Source of the DNA: Patescibacteria group bacterium
GTDB taxonomy: Bacteria > Patescibacteriota > Gracilibacteria > UBA1369
DNA length: 54,832 nucleotides
Reading direction: 5' to 3'
Assembly: GCA_018825335.1 (NCBI GenBank)
Contig: JAHJEW010000052.1
Coordinates: forward strand, 1-54,832
The notes beneath the pieces are model-generated. The model ran no database searches. It was not told the DNA's origin and was given only the letters and a program-made list of their open reading frames with translations. Shown here one piece after another: positions 10,696 to 19,467 of this stretch (position 1 is the first letter of the stretch; every line of letters begins with the position of its first letter). The position numbers were made by a program, and so were the translations under genes.

Positions 10696-11127
10696 TTATA
10701 ATTTTTTTTTGTTTTTTTCATCTTCCAGAAACTTCGAAAGTTTTTCTTGTTTTTCGGTTATTTTATTTATTTGATCTTCTTTTTTTGATATTTTCCTTTT
10801 CATGCTTTCGGGTTCAAGGTCCTTGATGATTTCCGCGGAGGATTTGATCCAGATTCTTTTACGGGGTAAAAGAGAGAATTCTATCCATCTTAAAACCCAT
10901 TTGGTAAAACTAAGGTCGAGAGGTCTTACGAAAGCGAAGGCTATTGTAATGATGGTTACAATCGCTACGGGTGGCAACCAGGTAATCCAAAGGTAGAATT
11001 TTGCCAATGCCGTGAAGATGGCATAGCCGATGGTTCCGCCTATAGCGCAGATGATCATCTGCTTGAGTGTGAGCGGCCCTACGATTTTATCTTCCCGTTG
11101 TACGTTTTGCGGAACTTTAAACTGCAC
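10696..11127 (-). CDS. PrgI-family membrane protein
   Basis: A 143-residue protein starting at GTG. The N-terminal FKVPQNVQREDKIVGPLTLKQ motif followed by two transmembrane helices (about residues 28-44 and 50-68) is characteristic of the PrgI family, small VirB3-like components of type IV secretion/conjugation loci in Gram-positive and candidate-phyla bacteria. The PLDLSFTKWVLRWIEFSLLPRKRIW stretch follows, then a charged, lysine-rich coiled-coil tail unusual for the family. It is the first gene of the minus-strand operon with the TraC-like gene and is preceded by a clear promoter. Confidence 0.82.
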   Translation of the reverse strand: MQFKVPQNVQREDKIVGPLTLKQMIICAIGGTIGYAIFTALAKFYLWITWLPPVAIVTIITIAFAFVRPLDLSFTKWVLRWIEFSLLPRKRIWIKSSAEIIKDLEPESMKRKISKKEDQINKITEKQEKLSKFLEDEKNKKKL

Positions 11128-11154
11128 GTGTCAAAATGAATGAATAATCCTATT

Positions 11155-11183
11155 AGTATACCAAAAATTGCTTTAGTCTTCAA
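11155..11183 (-). promoter_or_regulatory. Promoter of the prgI-traC-like operon
   Basis: On the minus strand TTGAAG (11183-11178), 17 bases, TATACT (11160-11155). The start should fall near 11148, about 20 bases before the GTG start codon. Confidence 0.7.
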
Positions 11184-11198
11184 TGTTTGCTAGCATTC

Positions 11199-11227
11199 GC
11201 GGAGCGAGGCGAAGCCGAGCGGAGCGA
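11199..11227 (+). repeat. GAGCG-rich direct repeat before lepA
   Basis: GCGGAGCGA occurs twice (11199-11207 and 11219-11227) with a GGCGAAGCC mini-hairpin between. The second copy supplies the GGAG ribosome site of lepA. The stretch is far more GC-rich than its surroundings. Confidence 0.6.
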
Positions 11228-11231
11228 TATT

Positions 11232-13052
11232 ATGAGCTTTATGAATACAAAAAATATCAGGAATTTCTGCATTATTGCCCATATTGATCATGGAAAATCG
11301 ACTTTGGCGGACAGATTGCTGGAGCTTACGGGAACTGTGAGCAAAAGGGATATGAAACATGCCCAGATGTTGGATACTATGGAGCTGGAACAGGAAAGAG
11401 GTATAACTATCAAGTTGCAGCCGGTGCAAATGGAGTTGGAGCGTGATCGAACAAATTTTGTACTCAACCTGATTGATACACCCGGCCATGTTGATTTTAC
11501 TTATGAGGTTTCCCGCAGTCTGGCAGCATGCGAAGGCGCAATTTTGATTGTGGATGCGACGCAGGGGATTGAGGCTCAGACCCTTGCTAATTGTTATATG
11601 GCCCTGGATCACAATCTGACTATTGTTCCGGTTTTAAATAAAATTGATCTGCCATCGGCGGATGTGCCGGCGCGCGCGATTGAGATTGAAAATACATTGG
11701 GTATTAAAAGAGATGAGATTATTGCCATATCGGCCAAAGAGGGGACCAATGTGGAGAAAGTCCTTGATGCCATTATTGACAGACTCCCCCCTCCTCCCCA
11801 GACGCATGAAGGTGATGAAACTAAGGCGCTGATTTTCGATTCGGTTTATGATTCATACAGGGGGGTTGTTTTGTATGTGAGGGTGATGTCCGGCGAGCTT
11901 AAGCGTGGTGATACAATTTATCTTCTTCATAACCGGCGGCAGCTGGAAGTTATTGAGGTTGGCCATTTTAAGCCTCAATATTTGAGCGTGGATGTGCTGG
12001 GATCCGGTGATGTAGGTTATGTGGTTTCGGGACTTAAGGATGTTAAAGATGCCCGAACCGGTGATACGATCTGGAAGCAGGGAACAAAGTCTTTAAAGGT
12101 CGATGAGGCAAGGCCTCTGGCGGGATATAAAGAGGTTAAACCGTATGTTTTTGCCAGTATTTATTGTACCGAAGGCGACGATTTTCCTTTGCTAAGAGAT
12201 GCTCTGGACAAACTGCATTTAAGCGACTCGGCCTTGACTTTTGAGCCGGAACAGTCGGGTGCGCTGGGACACGGTTTCCGGTGTGGGTTTTTGGGGCTTC
12301 TGCATCTGGATATTGTGCAGGAGCGACTTGAGCGCGAGTATGATCTAGATCTGATTGTGACGGCGCCATCGGTGTCTTATATTGCGATTTTGAAGGATGG
12401 TGAGGAGCTTTTTGTGGCCAATCCGGCGGATTTACCCGATCCGTCCAAGATCCTGGCGATTAAGGAGCCATGGGTGAAGGTGGAGGTTTTGACACCAAAA
12501 GATTATGTGGGAGCAATTATGCAGATGTCGCTTGAGAAAAGGGGAATAAATAAGAGTATGCAGTATATTGATGAGAATCGTGTGATTGTTTCTTTTGAAA
12601 TGCCTCTTGCTTCCATTGTTATTGATTATTTTGATCTTTTAAAAAGCGTAACTTCCGGTTATGCCTCAATGAATTATGAGTATCTTGAATATAGGGAGGG
12701 CAAACTGGTTAAGCTGGATATTTTGGTGGCCGGACAAAAGGTGGATGCGCTTTCGTCCATTGTGCACAGGGAACAGGCTTTTTATATTGGAAGCGCTCTT
12801 ACAAAAAAGCTTAAAGAACTTATTCCAAGGGCGCAGTTTGAAATCGCGATTCAGGCGGCGATTGGCAGTAAGATTGTTGCAAGGGAAACTATCAGCGCCA
12901 TGCGCAAGGATGTAACTGCAAAACTGTATGGCGGGGACAGAACGCGCAAAGATAAGCTTTTGAAGAAGCAAAAAGCGGGTAAAAAACGTCTAAAGAAGAT
13001 CGGGAAGATTGAATTGCCACAGGAAGCTTTTATGGCGATTTTGAAAAAATAA
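11232..13052 (+). CDS. lepA: Elongation factor 4 (ribosomal back-translocase LepA)
   Basis: A 606-residue GTPase with the full EF4 layout. G1 AHIDHGKST lies near residue 19, G2 RGITIK, G3 DTPGH and G4 NKID follow, then domain II, the GFRCGFLGLLHLDI motif of domain III/V and a lysine-rich C-terminal domain. LepA acts on stalled or mis-set ribosomes. A longer TTG-start frame exists from 11187, but ATG 11232 has GGAG 7 bases upstream and gives the usual family length; ATG 11241 is a further option. It is divergent from the prgI operon. Confidence 0.97.
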   Translation: MSFMNTKNIRNFCIIAHIDHGKSTLADRLLELTGTVSKRDMKHAQMLDTMELEQERGITIKLQPVQMELERDRTNFVLNLIDTPGHVDFTYEVSRSLAACEGAILIVDATQGIEAQTLANCYMALDHNLTIVPVLNKIDLPSADVPARAIEIENTLGIKRDEIIAISAKEGTNVEKVLDAIIDRLPPPPQTHEGDETKALIFDSVYDSYRGVVLYVRVMSGELKRGDTIYLLHNRRQLEVIEVGHFKPQYLSVDVLGSGDVGYVVSGLKDVKDARTGDTIWKQGTKSLKVDEARPLAGYKEVKPYVFASIYCTEGDDFPLLRDALDKLHLSDSALTFEPEQSGALGHGFRCGFLGLLHLDIVQERLEREYDLDLIVTAPSVSYIAILKDGEELFVANPADLPDPSKILAIKEPWVKVEVLTPKDYVGAIMQMSLEKRGINKSMQYIDENRVIVSFEMPLASIVIDYFDLLKSVTSGYASMNYEYLEYREGKLVKLDILVAGQKVDALSSIVHREQAFYIGSALTKKLKELIPRAQFEIAIQAAIGSKIVARETISAMRKDVTAKLYGGDRTRKDKLLKKQKAGKKRLKKIGKIELPQEAFMAILKK

Positions 13053-13153
13053 TATGTTGTTTGTTGATGTAGAAGCAGCTTTGTGGCTGGTCTTTTAGCT
13101 GATTTTATGGTAATATATACGGATATTTTTGTATCTATCCGGCTATTATTATT

Positions 13154-14734
13154 ATGCAAAACGCTGACTTCTCATCGGGTAAAAGAAAAATCGGCCAAAA
13201 AATATTCTTTGCTTTTATTGTTGCCGGGCTTGCTGCGCTTGGTGTCTATTTGTTTGCAGGGGAGGGAATTTTGTTTAATCCCGGTCAAAATGGCAATTCA
13301 CACGTTGTAATGCGCGCGGAAAATGAGGTTTTGAGCATAGGCTATGCTTTTTATCCAGACAGCCTTGAGCCGACCCATTTTGATCAGGTTACGCGTAATT
13401 ATCTGGTGCAGATATATGAAAGCCCGGTGCGCACTGACGGTAATTTGAATATTAAACCGGGCCTGGCTGTTTCATGGGGTCTTTTGGATCCACTCACCTG
13501 GGAACTAAGGCTAAGGCCGGATGTGAAGTTTCATAATGGTAAAGCTTTGGAGCCGGCAGATGTGATTTATAGTATAAATCGGGCCGCGGGTTATGAAGAT
13601 TCTCAGCTTAAGGATTTGTTGAATACGGTTGAATCGGTAGAGGCTGAGGGATCCGACAAGATTTTAATTCATACGCGTGTGGCTGATCCGCTGCTTTTGA
13701 ACAAACTGGCTGTAACGTTTATTTTCCCTGCGGAATATGAGGATTTTTCTGTTCCGGTGGGTACCGGGCCTTATAAATTTATCGAATATGAAAGCGGTGA
13801 AATGCAGCTTGAAAGAAACATTGCATATTGGGGTACACTGCCTGCTTTTAATAAAGTGAGTTTAAGGGGGATTCCCGATAAGCGCGAGCGGCTTTCAGCA
13901 CTTGAAAGTGGAGATATAAAGCTATTGGCCAATGTGCCGCCTTCGGCGGCATGTGAGGAGTGTGAACAGATTAAATCTGATAACGTTGCGATAAAATCGA
14001 TTCCGAGTCTTGAAGTCAGTTTCTTGATGTTCAATCTGAAGAATCCGCTTTTTGGACTGCATGATCTAAGGGAGGCGCTTACTCATGTTTTTGACGCGGG
14101 TGTATTTGAAGATATTGCTTTTGGATTTGCCAAATCCGCCAATCAGTTTGTGAGTAGCGGAGTGTTTGGGTTTGATCCGTCTATCGATGATAAAGATTTT
14201 GACATGGATAGTGCAAAAAAGTTGATCGATCAGGCTTTGGGTAAAACTTTTAGCCGCGCTGTGATAGTTTTTGATTATCCGGAAGGGCTTGATGCAATTG
14301 GGCAGTATGTTCAGTCTCAGCTTTCCGATTTAGGCATTGATGTTCAGCTGAATCCGATAAATAGCGCGGAGCTTCAGCAAAAGATTTTAAGCGGCGAATC
14401 CGATTTTTATTTCTTGGGATGGCGCAGTGAACTTGGTGATGCCAGTGATTTGCTTTTGGCGGTTGCTCATAGTCGCGATCGGGTCAGCGGTTATGGACTT
14501 TATAACGGCAGCAACTATGTGAATAAAAAAGTTGATCAATTGATTGAGGCGAGCCGGGAAAATTTTGATGTGGAGGCTCGATTGGCGCAACTTCAGGAAG
14601 CGATGGAAATTATAACAGATGAAGATATTATTGGGATTCCGCTTTTTGAGTCGGAGACGATTTTCGCCTACGATAAAGGTCTTGGTTTTGAGCCGCGAGT
14701 TGACGGTTACATAATCGCATCAGAAATAACATAA
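13154..14734 (+). CDS. Membrane-anchored family 5 solute-binding protein
   Basis: A 526-residue protein. One N-terminal transmembrane segment (about residues 17-34) with no lipobox suggests a signal anchor. The extracytoplasmic part has the family 5 (peptide/nickel, DppA/OppA) signature: DSLEPTHFDQVTRNYLVQIYE, then LRPDVKFHNGKALEPADVIYSINR near residue 125, and VGTGPYKF near residue 200. Family 5 proteins usually capture peptides for ABC importers, but no permease or ATPase gene is near. Instead, a receptor-like phosphatase gene starts 4 bases later, so it may act as a sensor subunit. A second family 5 gene is at 32200. Confidence 0.88.
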   Translation: MQNADFSSGKRKIGQKIFFAFIVAGLAALGVYLFAGEGILFNPGQNGNSHVVMRAENEVLSIGYAFYPDSLEPTHFDQVTRNYLVQIYESPVRTDGNLNIKPGLAVSWGLLDPLTWELRLRPDVKFHNGKALEPADVIYSINRAAGYEDSQLKDLLNTVESVEAEGSDKILIHTRVADPLLLNKLAVTFIFPAEYEDFSVPVGTGPYKFIEYESGEMQLERNIAYWGTLPAFNKVSLRGIPDKRERLSALESGDIKLLANVPPSAACEECEQIKSDNVAIKSIPSLEVSFLMFNLKNPLFGLHDLREALTHVFDAGVFEDIAFGFAKSANQFVSSGVFGFDPSIDDKDFDMDSAKKLIDQALGKTFSRAVIVFDYPEGLDAIGQYVQSQLSDLGIDVQLNPINSAELQQKILSGESDFYFLGWRSELGDASDLLLAVAHSRDRVSGYGLYNGSNYVNKKVDQLIEASRENFDVEARLAQLQEAMEIITDEDIIGIPLFESETIFAYDKGLGFEPRVDGYIIASEIT

Positions 14735-14738
14735 GCTT

Positions 14739-16361
14739 ATGCATTCTCTAAAAACAAAACTTATTGCCTGGATTAGTGTGCTGATCATTATTTTATTCGG
14801 GATCAGCGCAGGGCTGTTTTTGGGCGAAAAGCAGCGGGAATTGACGGAAGATATTTTTGTTAATGCCAGGTCTTTTGCCGAATTGACGGCCGGATCGGTT
14901 GTGGCCGATTATAAGCTATATCTTCCACAGGAAAGTTTTATTTATTTCAATAGGGAAATAAAGGCGACTTTTGCCAAATTTCAGGATCTTTCCGGGATTA
15001 AAGTTATAAGTTATAAAGGTGAGCTGGCTTATGATTCGGCTACGGAAGGCGAAAAGCAGTATTTGGGTACGGCGCGTATGGTTATTGATCAAAATATGCT
15101 AAAGCAGGTTGCGTCCAGAAATCCGTCCGTGATGACTCTTGATAGTCAAAGGGTTGTTTATCTGAAGAAAAACGATGATGGCTTGATATCTTATGTTGAT
15201 GAAAATGAAATGCCTGCTCCGGCGCTGGCGCCCGATGAAAAAATCGCTTATCTGGTACAGCCGGCTACAAATGATTATGCTGTTGTTTATGGCATAACTT
15301 ACGCGAATTTACAGGATCGGGTCAATCAGACGATTATGAGGAGTCTGCTTCTGGCTTTGTTTGGTGTCGGTACGGGAATATTAATCGCCTATTTGTTTGC
15401 GGCGGGAATTACAAGGCCCCTAAAGAAACTGACCGAAGGCGCCGGGATTATAGCAAAGGGTAATTTTAAGCACAGAGTGGAGGTTAAAACCAGGGATGAA
15501 ATTGCGACGCTGGCGGGAGCTTTCAACAGCATGGCGCAGGATCTTGAAGTTAGTACCAAGGCACTTATTTATAAGGAGCGTGTGGCCAAGGAGCTTGAAA
15601 TTGCCGCCGGAATTCAGAAAGATCTTTTGCCGAAAGTTATTCCTTCCATTGCCGGACTTGATATTTCGGCGGGGCTGCTCCCGGCGGAAGAGATCGGTGG
15701 TGATTGTTATGACTTTCTTAAGCCAAATGATAATAGTCTACTTATGTATCTGGGTGATGTAACAGGGCATGGGGTTGCTTCCGGAATTGTGGGATCTATT
15801 GTTAATGCTTTGATATACAATTATTCGGATGCGGTGGATCTTAAAGAGCTCCTGGTTAGGATTAACAGTATTTTGAAGGAGAAAACAACATCGAATATGT
15901 TCATTACTATGGTTATGCTGCATTGGGATGCGACCATGAGACATTTGAAGTACGTTAGTGCCGGTCATGAGCAGATGATTCATTTTTGCGCAAAGGATGG
16001 CAAGGTTTCGCTTCTGCCTCCCGGAGGGCTGGCTCTTGGGATGATGCCTAATATTAGTGAGCTTTTGGAGGAGCGGTCATTGGTTCTTGAGGAAGGGGAT
16101 GTGCTGGTGGCTTACAGTGATGGTATTCCTGAAGCCTGGAAAAATGAAAAAGAGATGTATGGTATGTCGGGACTTAAAAGGGCGGTAAGCGAATATGGCC
16201 GTCTGGAAAACGCTCTGGCAATTCGTAATGCACTTCTTTCCGATGTTAAGCAGTATTCCGGGAATTGGAAACAGATGGATGATATGACTTTAATGGTACT
16301 TAAGCGGACCGAGAAAGATCCGCGGCTTTATAATGGACCGGTGCCTCCTGTTACGGTTTAG
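14739..16361 (+). CDS. RsbU/SpoIIE-type PP2C phosphatase with extracytoplasmic sensor and HAMP
   Basis: A 540-residue signalling protein. TM1 is at about residues 8-28, an extracytoplasmic sensor region spans about 30-200, TM2 about 202-223, HAMP about 225-278, a short coiled linker, then a PP2C-like SpoIIE domain. Metal-binding motifs are intact: GGDCYDF (320-326), GDVTGHG (339-345) and a C-terminal SDG (about 459-461) with DDMTLMV. Such enzymes dephosphorylate anti-sigma-factor antagonists and so control an alternative sigma factor. No anti-sigma kinase or antagonist is in the window. It is translationally close to the solute-binding protein upstream and its stop overlaps the convergent glyA stop by 4 bases. 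Confidence 0.92.
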   Translation: MHSLKTKLIAWISVLIIILFGISAGLFLGEKQRELTEDIFVNARSFAELTAGSVVADYKLYLPQESFIYFNREIKATFAKFQDLSGIKVISYKGELAYDSATEGEKQYLGTARMVIDQNMLKQVASRNPSVMTLDSQRVVYLKKNDDGLISYVDENEMPAPALAPDEKIAYLVQPATNDYAVVYGITYANLQDRVNQTIMRSLLLALFGVGTGILIAYLFAAGITRPLKKLTEGAGIIAKGNFKHRVEVKTRDEIATLAGAFNSMAQDLEVSTKALIYKERVAKELEIAAGIQKDLLPKVIPSIAGLDISAGLLPAEEIGGDCYDFLKPNDNSLLMYLGDVTGHGVASGIVGSIVNALIYNYSDAVDLKELLVRINSILKEKTTSNMFITMVMLHWDATMRHLKYVSAGHEQMIHFCAKDGKVSLLPPGGLALGMMPNISELLEERSLVLEEGDVLVAYSDGIPEAWKNEKEMYGMSGLKRAVSEYGRLENALAIRNALLSDVKQYSGNWKQMDDMTLMVLKRTEKDPRLYNGPVPPVTV

Positions 16362-17605
16362 GCTTTGGCGCCCGGCACGGGAAATTTCAGGGCCATTTCC
16401 GTAACCTCCGATTTTATTTCGGCAAGTTTTTGGTCGTTTCCGTGATTTTTCATAGCGGCGTTCATCCATGCGACGATCTGGCGCATTTCGGGTTCTTTAA
16501 GACCACGGGTCGTCATGGCCGGTGTTCCGATACGGATGCCGCTGGGATCCAGTGGTGGGCGGGGATCGTTTGGAATCATGTTCATGTTGCAGGTGATTCC
16601 GGCTTTATCCAGAGCAATCTGGGCCTCCTTACCTGTTATTCCGTGGGTGGTTACATCGATTAACAACAGATGGTTGTCTGTTCCGCCGAACATTAGTCTG
16701 TAGCCGAGCTTGTTGAATTCTTCCTCGAAAATTTTAGCGTTGGCTTTGATTTGTCTGGCGTAATCTTTGTATGCCGGCTCGAGGGCTTCCTTAAATGCAA
16801 TTGCTTTTGCGGCGATGTTGTTTTCGTGCGGGCCTCCCTGAAAACCCGGGAATACGCTTTTGTCGATTTTTTTGGCGAAAGGTTGTTTGCAAAGTATAAG
16901 GCCGCCGCGGGGGCCGCGCAGGGTTTTGTGGGTGGTGGAGGTAATTATGTCGAAGTAAGGCACCGGATTGTTCATTTCACCGGCGGCTATGAGTCCGGCT
17001 ATGTGCGCTACATCGGCCATGGTCATGGCGCCGACTTTGTCGGCGATCTTTTTAATGTTTATATAGTCGATGTCGCGGGAGTAGGCGCTGTAGCCAACCA
17101 AAATCAGCTTTGGTTTGTGCTGCATGGCCATGGCCTCAAGATCGTTGAGGTCTATTTCCCCCGCGGCGTTGGTGTGATATCTGACAAAATTGAAGATTTT
17201 TGCCATGTGGGTTACGGGGTGACCATGGGTGAGGTGTCCGCCGTGAGACAAATCCATTCCAAGAATGGTGTCGCCCGGCTCCAGTATGCCAAAATAAACC
17301 GCTATATTTGCAGGAGCTCCGGAAAGAGGCTGAACATTGGCGTGATCGCATCCAAAAAGCTGTTTAACTCTTTCAATGGCCTGACTTTCCACGACATCTA
17401 TGTTTTCGCAACCGCCATAGTATCTTTTTCCGGGGTAACCCTCGGAATATTTATTTGTTAAAACAGATCCCAGCGCTTCCAGCACCGCCACAGACACGTA
17501 GTTTTCGGAAGGGATCAATTCAATTCCTTCACGCTGTCTTTTTTCTTCATGTTTAATAGCATCGTAGATCACAGGATCGTACGATTTTATTGATGTCATA
17601 TCCAT
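16358..17605 (-). CDS. glyA: Serine hydroxymethyltransferase
   Basis: A 415-residue PLP enzyme of normal length that interconverts serine and glycine while charging tetrahydrofolate with a one-carbon unit. The PLP lysine is Lys227 in TSTTHKTLRGPRGG. IPSENYVS, the GYPGKRYYGGCENID motif (about 56-70) and SGAPANIAVY are conserved. Two candidate start methionines (1 and 3) exist. It is 11 bases downstream of the 5-formyl-THF cyclo-ligase gene, forming a folate one-carbon operon. Confidence 0.98.
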   Translation of the reverse strand: MDMTSIKSYDPVIYDAIKHEEKRQREGIELIPSENYVSVAVLEALGSVLTNKYSEGYPGKRYYGGCENIDVVESQAIERVKQLFGCDHANVQPLSGAPANIAVYFGILEPGDTILGMDLSHGGHLTHGHPVTHMAKIFNFVRYHTNAAGEIDLNDLEAMAMQHKPKLILVGYSAYSRDIDYINIKKIADKVGAMTMADVAHIAGLIAAGEMNNPVPYFDIITSTTHKTLRGPRGGLILCKQPFAKKIDKSVFPGFQGGPHENNIAAKAIAFKEALEPAYKDYARQIKANAKIFEEEFNKLGYRLMFGGTDNHLLLIDVTTHGITGKEAQIALDKAGITCNMNMIPNDPRPPLDPSGIRIGTPAMTTRGLKEPEMRQIVAWMNAAMKNHGNDQKLAEIKSEVTEMALKFPVPGAKA

Positions 17606-17616
17606 GAAAATGGTGG

Positions 17617-18177
17617 TTAAGGATTTGGAATGTGGATGATATTCGCTTCCGTTATTATTAGATCGACTTTTTGATCGTGATCTTCGCCCGCGATATTCTC
17701 AACGATCTGGAACTGATATGCAATCCCAATTTTTGTGCAGTTGAGCTTTAAAAGCAATCGGTCGAAAGAGCCTCCGCCATAGCCTATACGGTTGCCGTCA
17801 AGCGCGAAGGCCACTCCTGGAATTATGGCCAGATCGATTTTTTCGAGGGGAATTTTTTCAAGATCTTCTTTTGGTTCCGGAATGCTAAAGGTTCCTTTTT
17901 CCAGATCGTCCAGAGATTTGATGTGATAGAGGATTAAAGATGAATCGGACTGATTTAAACGCGGCAGAATGAAGTTTTTACTGCCTTTGTATTTATTGAA
18001 GAGCTGCGAAAGATCCACTTCGCCGTGGATTGCTATATAGATGAGAATATTTTGCGCATTTTGAAATTCAGGCAGTTTTTCGATCGTTTCAATAATTTTT
18101 TTATCTTTCGGCGCTTTATCACGCGGGGATTGCTGTGTTCTTTTATATAGTATTTGTTCACGGATTTGTTTTTTCAT
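17617..18177 (-). CDS. 5-formyltetrahydrofolate cyclo-ligase
   Basis: A 186-residue enzyme that converts 5-formyl-THF to 5,10-methenyl-THF using ATP. The C-terminal GNRIGYGGGSFDRLL motif and the N-terminal KKQIREQILYKR segment are diagnostic. 5-formyl-THF is a by-product and inhibitor of serine hydroxymethyltransferase, which fits its position directly upstream of glyA. Length is typical. Confidence 0.95.
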   Translation of the reverse strand: MKKQIREQILYKRTQQSPRDKAPKDKKIIETIEKLPEFQNAQNILIYIAIHGEVDLSQLFNKYKGSKNFILPRLNQSDSSLILYHIKSLDDLEKGTFSIPEPKEDLEKIPLEKIDLAIIPGVAFALDGNRIGYGGGSFDRLLLKLNCTKIGIAYQFQIVENIAGEDHDQKVDLIITEANIIHIPNP

Positions 18178-18199
18178 GGTTCAATTAAAACATAATATA

Positions 18200-18228
18200 T
18201 TGTTACTTTAAAGATGTTTCGCTAAAAT
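18200..18228 (+). promoter_or_regulatory. tRNA-Leu(GAG) promoter
   Basis: TTGTTA (18200-18205), 17 bases, TAAAAT (18223-18228). The predicted start is near 18235, about 13 bases before the tRNA. Confidence 0.6.
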
Positions 18229-18247
18229 AGGTGGGCTTCTTTCCCAT

Positions 18248-18335
18248 GCGCAAGTGGCGGAACTGGTAGACGCGCCACCTTGAGGGGGTGGTGGGCTTTA
18301 AGCTCGTGGAGGTTCAAGTCCTCTCTTGCGCACCA
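18248..18335 (+). tRNA. tRNA-Leu(GAG), class II
   Basis: Acceptor stem GCGCAAG pairs with CTTGCGC, discriminator A, encoded CCA. The anticodon loop TTGAGGG gives GAG. A long variable arm is present. It is a monocistronic tRNA between the folate operon and corA, ending 5 bases before the corA stop on the other strand. Confidence 0.97.
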
Positions 18336-18340
18336 AAGAA

Positions 18341-19288
18341 CTAGAAAAGTTTACTTCTATAGAAGTATAGTATCCCAAGAATTGAAGAGATGATCAAAAT
18401 ACCCATGACTATCAGGAAGGCGTGGGGTGAATCCTGGTAGGGGAGCGAAAGGTTCATGCCGTAAATGCTTGCCACGAGTGTGGGGATCATGAGTATGATT
18501 GTGATGGAGGTGAGCGTTTTTACGGTGCGGTTTACCTCGTTGGAAATGATGGTGGAAAAAGTGTTTGTGGTGTCTATGACTATGCGGTCATAGATCTTGG
18601 TCGTTTCAATGGCCTGTTTGGTTTCGTCCAAAACGTCTTCTATCAGTTCTTCGTCTTCTTCGGTGGAATTGAACAGTTTGCGTTTTGCCAGTTTTTCCAC
18701 GACGTAATTATTGGAACGGAGTGAGCGGTTAAAGTAGGCCAGTGATTTTCCAATGTCCATAAGCCTTGTGATTTGTTCGTTCTGGGCGGATTTTTCCAGA
18801 TGGTTTTGTGCAATGGTGATGCCGGAGTTTATGACTTTGAGATAGCGCAGATATATTTTGGAAGAAAAGAGCATTAGTTTCATAATCAGGCGCTGCTTTT
18901 GGGCGGTATTTATAATTTTATTGTTATCGAAATTTTTCAGTTTGAGCCTTAAATAGTTCATAACGTCATTTTTGCCGTCGCTGATGGTGATGACATAATC
19001 GCGGTTGTACAAAATACCCAAAGGTACCACGGCATATTCCCCAAGGCTGCTGTTGGGCTGGTTAAGAGGAGTCTGTATAAGTATAAACTGGAAATCTTCC
19101 TCTTCCTCCACTTTTGGTACTTCGTCGGTGTCTTTTACGGAGATGAGTACTTCTTCCGGAATCTCAAAGAAGGGTTTTAATTCTCTTAAATCTTCTTCGG
19201 TAGGTGCCTGTATGTCGATCCAACAGCCCGGTTGAGGCTTTTTTGGATTGGCAAGTTTTCCCCGCACGGTATTGTAGATTTTGTACAT
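18341..19288 (-). CDS. CorA-family magnesium/divalent cation transporter
   Basis: A 315-residue protein with a long cytoplasmic helical N-terminal domain and two C-terminal transmembrane helices. The signature GMN is at 277-279 (SIYGMN), at the end of TM1, where it forms the selectivity filter. The loop DSPHAF follows, then TM2 and a short basic tail. CorA works as a homopentamer; some family members export rather than import Mg. The usual MPEL loop sequence is replaced by a different one. Confidence 0.93.
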   Translation of the reverse strand: MYKIYNTVRGKLANPKKPQPGCWIDIQAPTEEDLRELKPFFEIPEEVLISVKDTDEVPKVEEEEDFQFILIQTPLNQPNSSLGEYAVVPLGILYNRDYVITISDGKNDVMNYLRLKLKNFDNNKIINTAQKQRLIMKLMLFSSKIYLRYLKVINSGITIAQNHLEKSAQNEQITRLMDIGKSLAYFNRSLRSNNYVVEKLAKRKLFNSTEEDEELIEDVLDETKQAIETTKIYDRIVIDTTNTFSTIISNEVNRTVKTLTSITIILMIPTLVASIYGMNLSLPYQDSPHAFLIVMGILIISSILGILYFYRSKLF

Positions 19289-19333
19289 GCGTGCAAATTA
19301 TAGGCTTAAGTAATATAGATTTTTTAAATCCAG

Positions 19334-19362
19334 TTGAAAAGTGTAAATTGCTGTGATAAGTT
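19334..19362 (+). promoter_or_regulatory. tRNA-Val promoter
   Basis: TTGAAA (19334-19339), 17 bases, TAAGTT (19357-19362). It lies about 30 bases before the tRNA. Confidence 0.5.
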
Positions 19363-19391
19363 TTTCTGGCCCTTTAAAGGAAGATCTTTTT

Positions 19392-19467
19392 GGACGCTTA
19401 GCTCAGTTGGTAGAGCACCTCGTTTACACCGAGGGGGTCAAAGGTTCGAGCCCTTTAGCGTCCACCA
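19392..19467 (+). tRNA. tRNA-Val(TAC)
   Basis: Acceptor stem GGACGCT pairs with AGCGTCC, discriminator A, encoded CCA. The anticodon loop TTTACAC gives TAC. Its 3' end overlaps, on the opposite strand, the last codons of the transketolase gene by 13 bases. Confidence 0.97.

Noticed and set aside
16751..17461. 236-residue plus-strand frame inside glyA
   Set aside because: It is antisense to a strongly conserved gene and has no matching motif.
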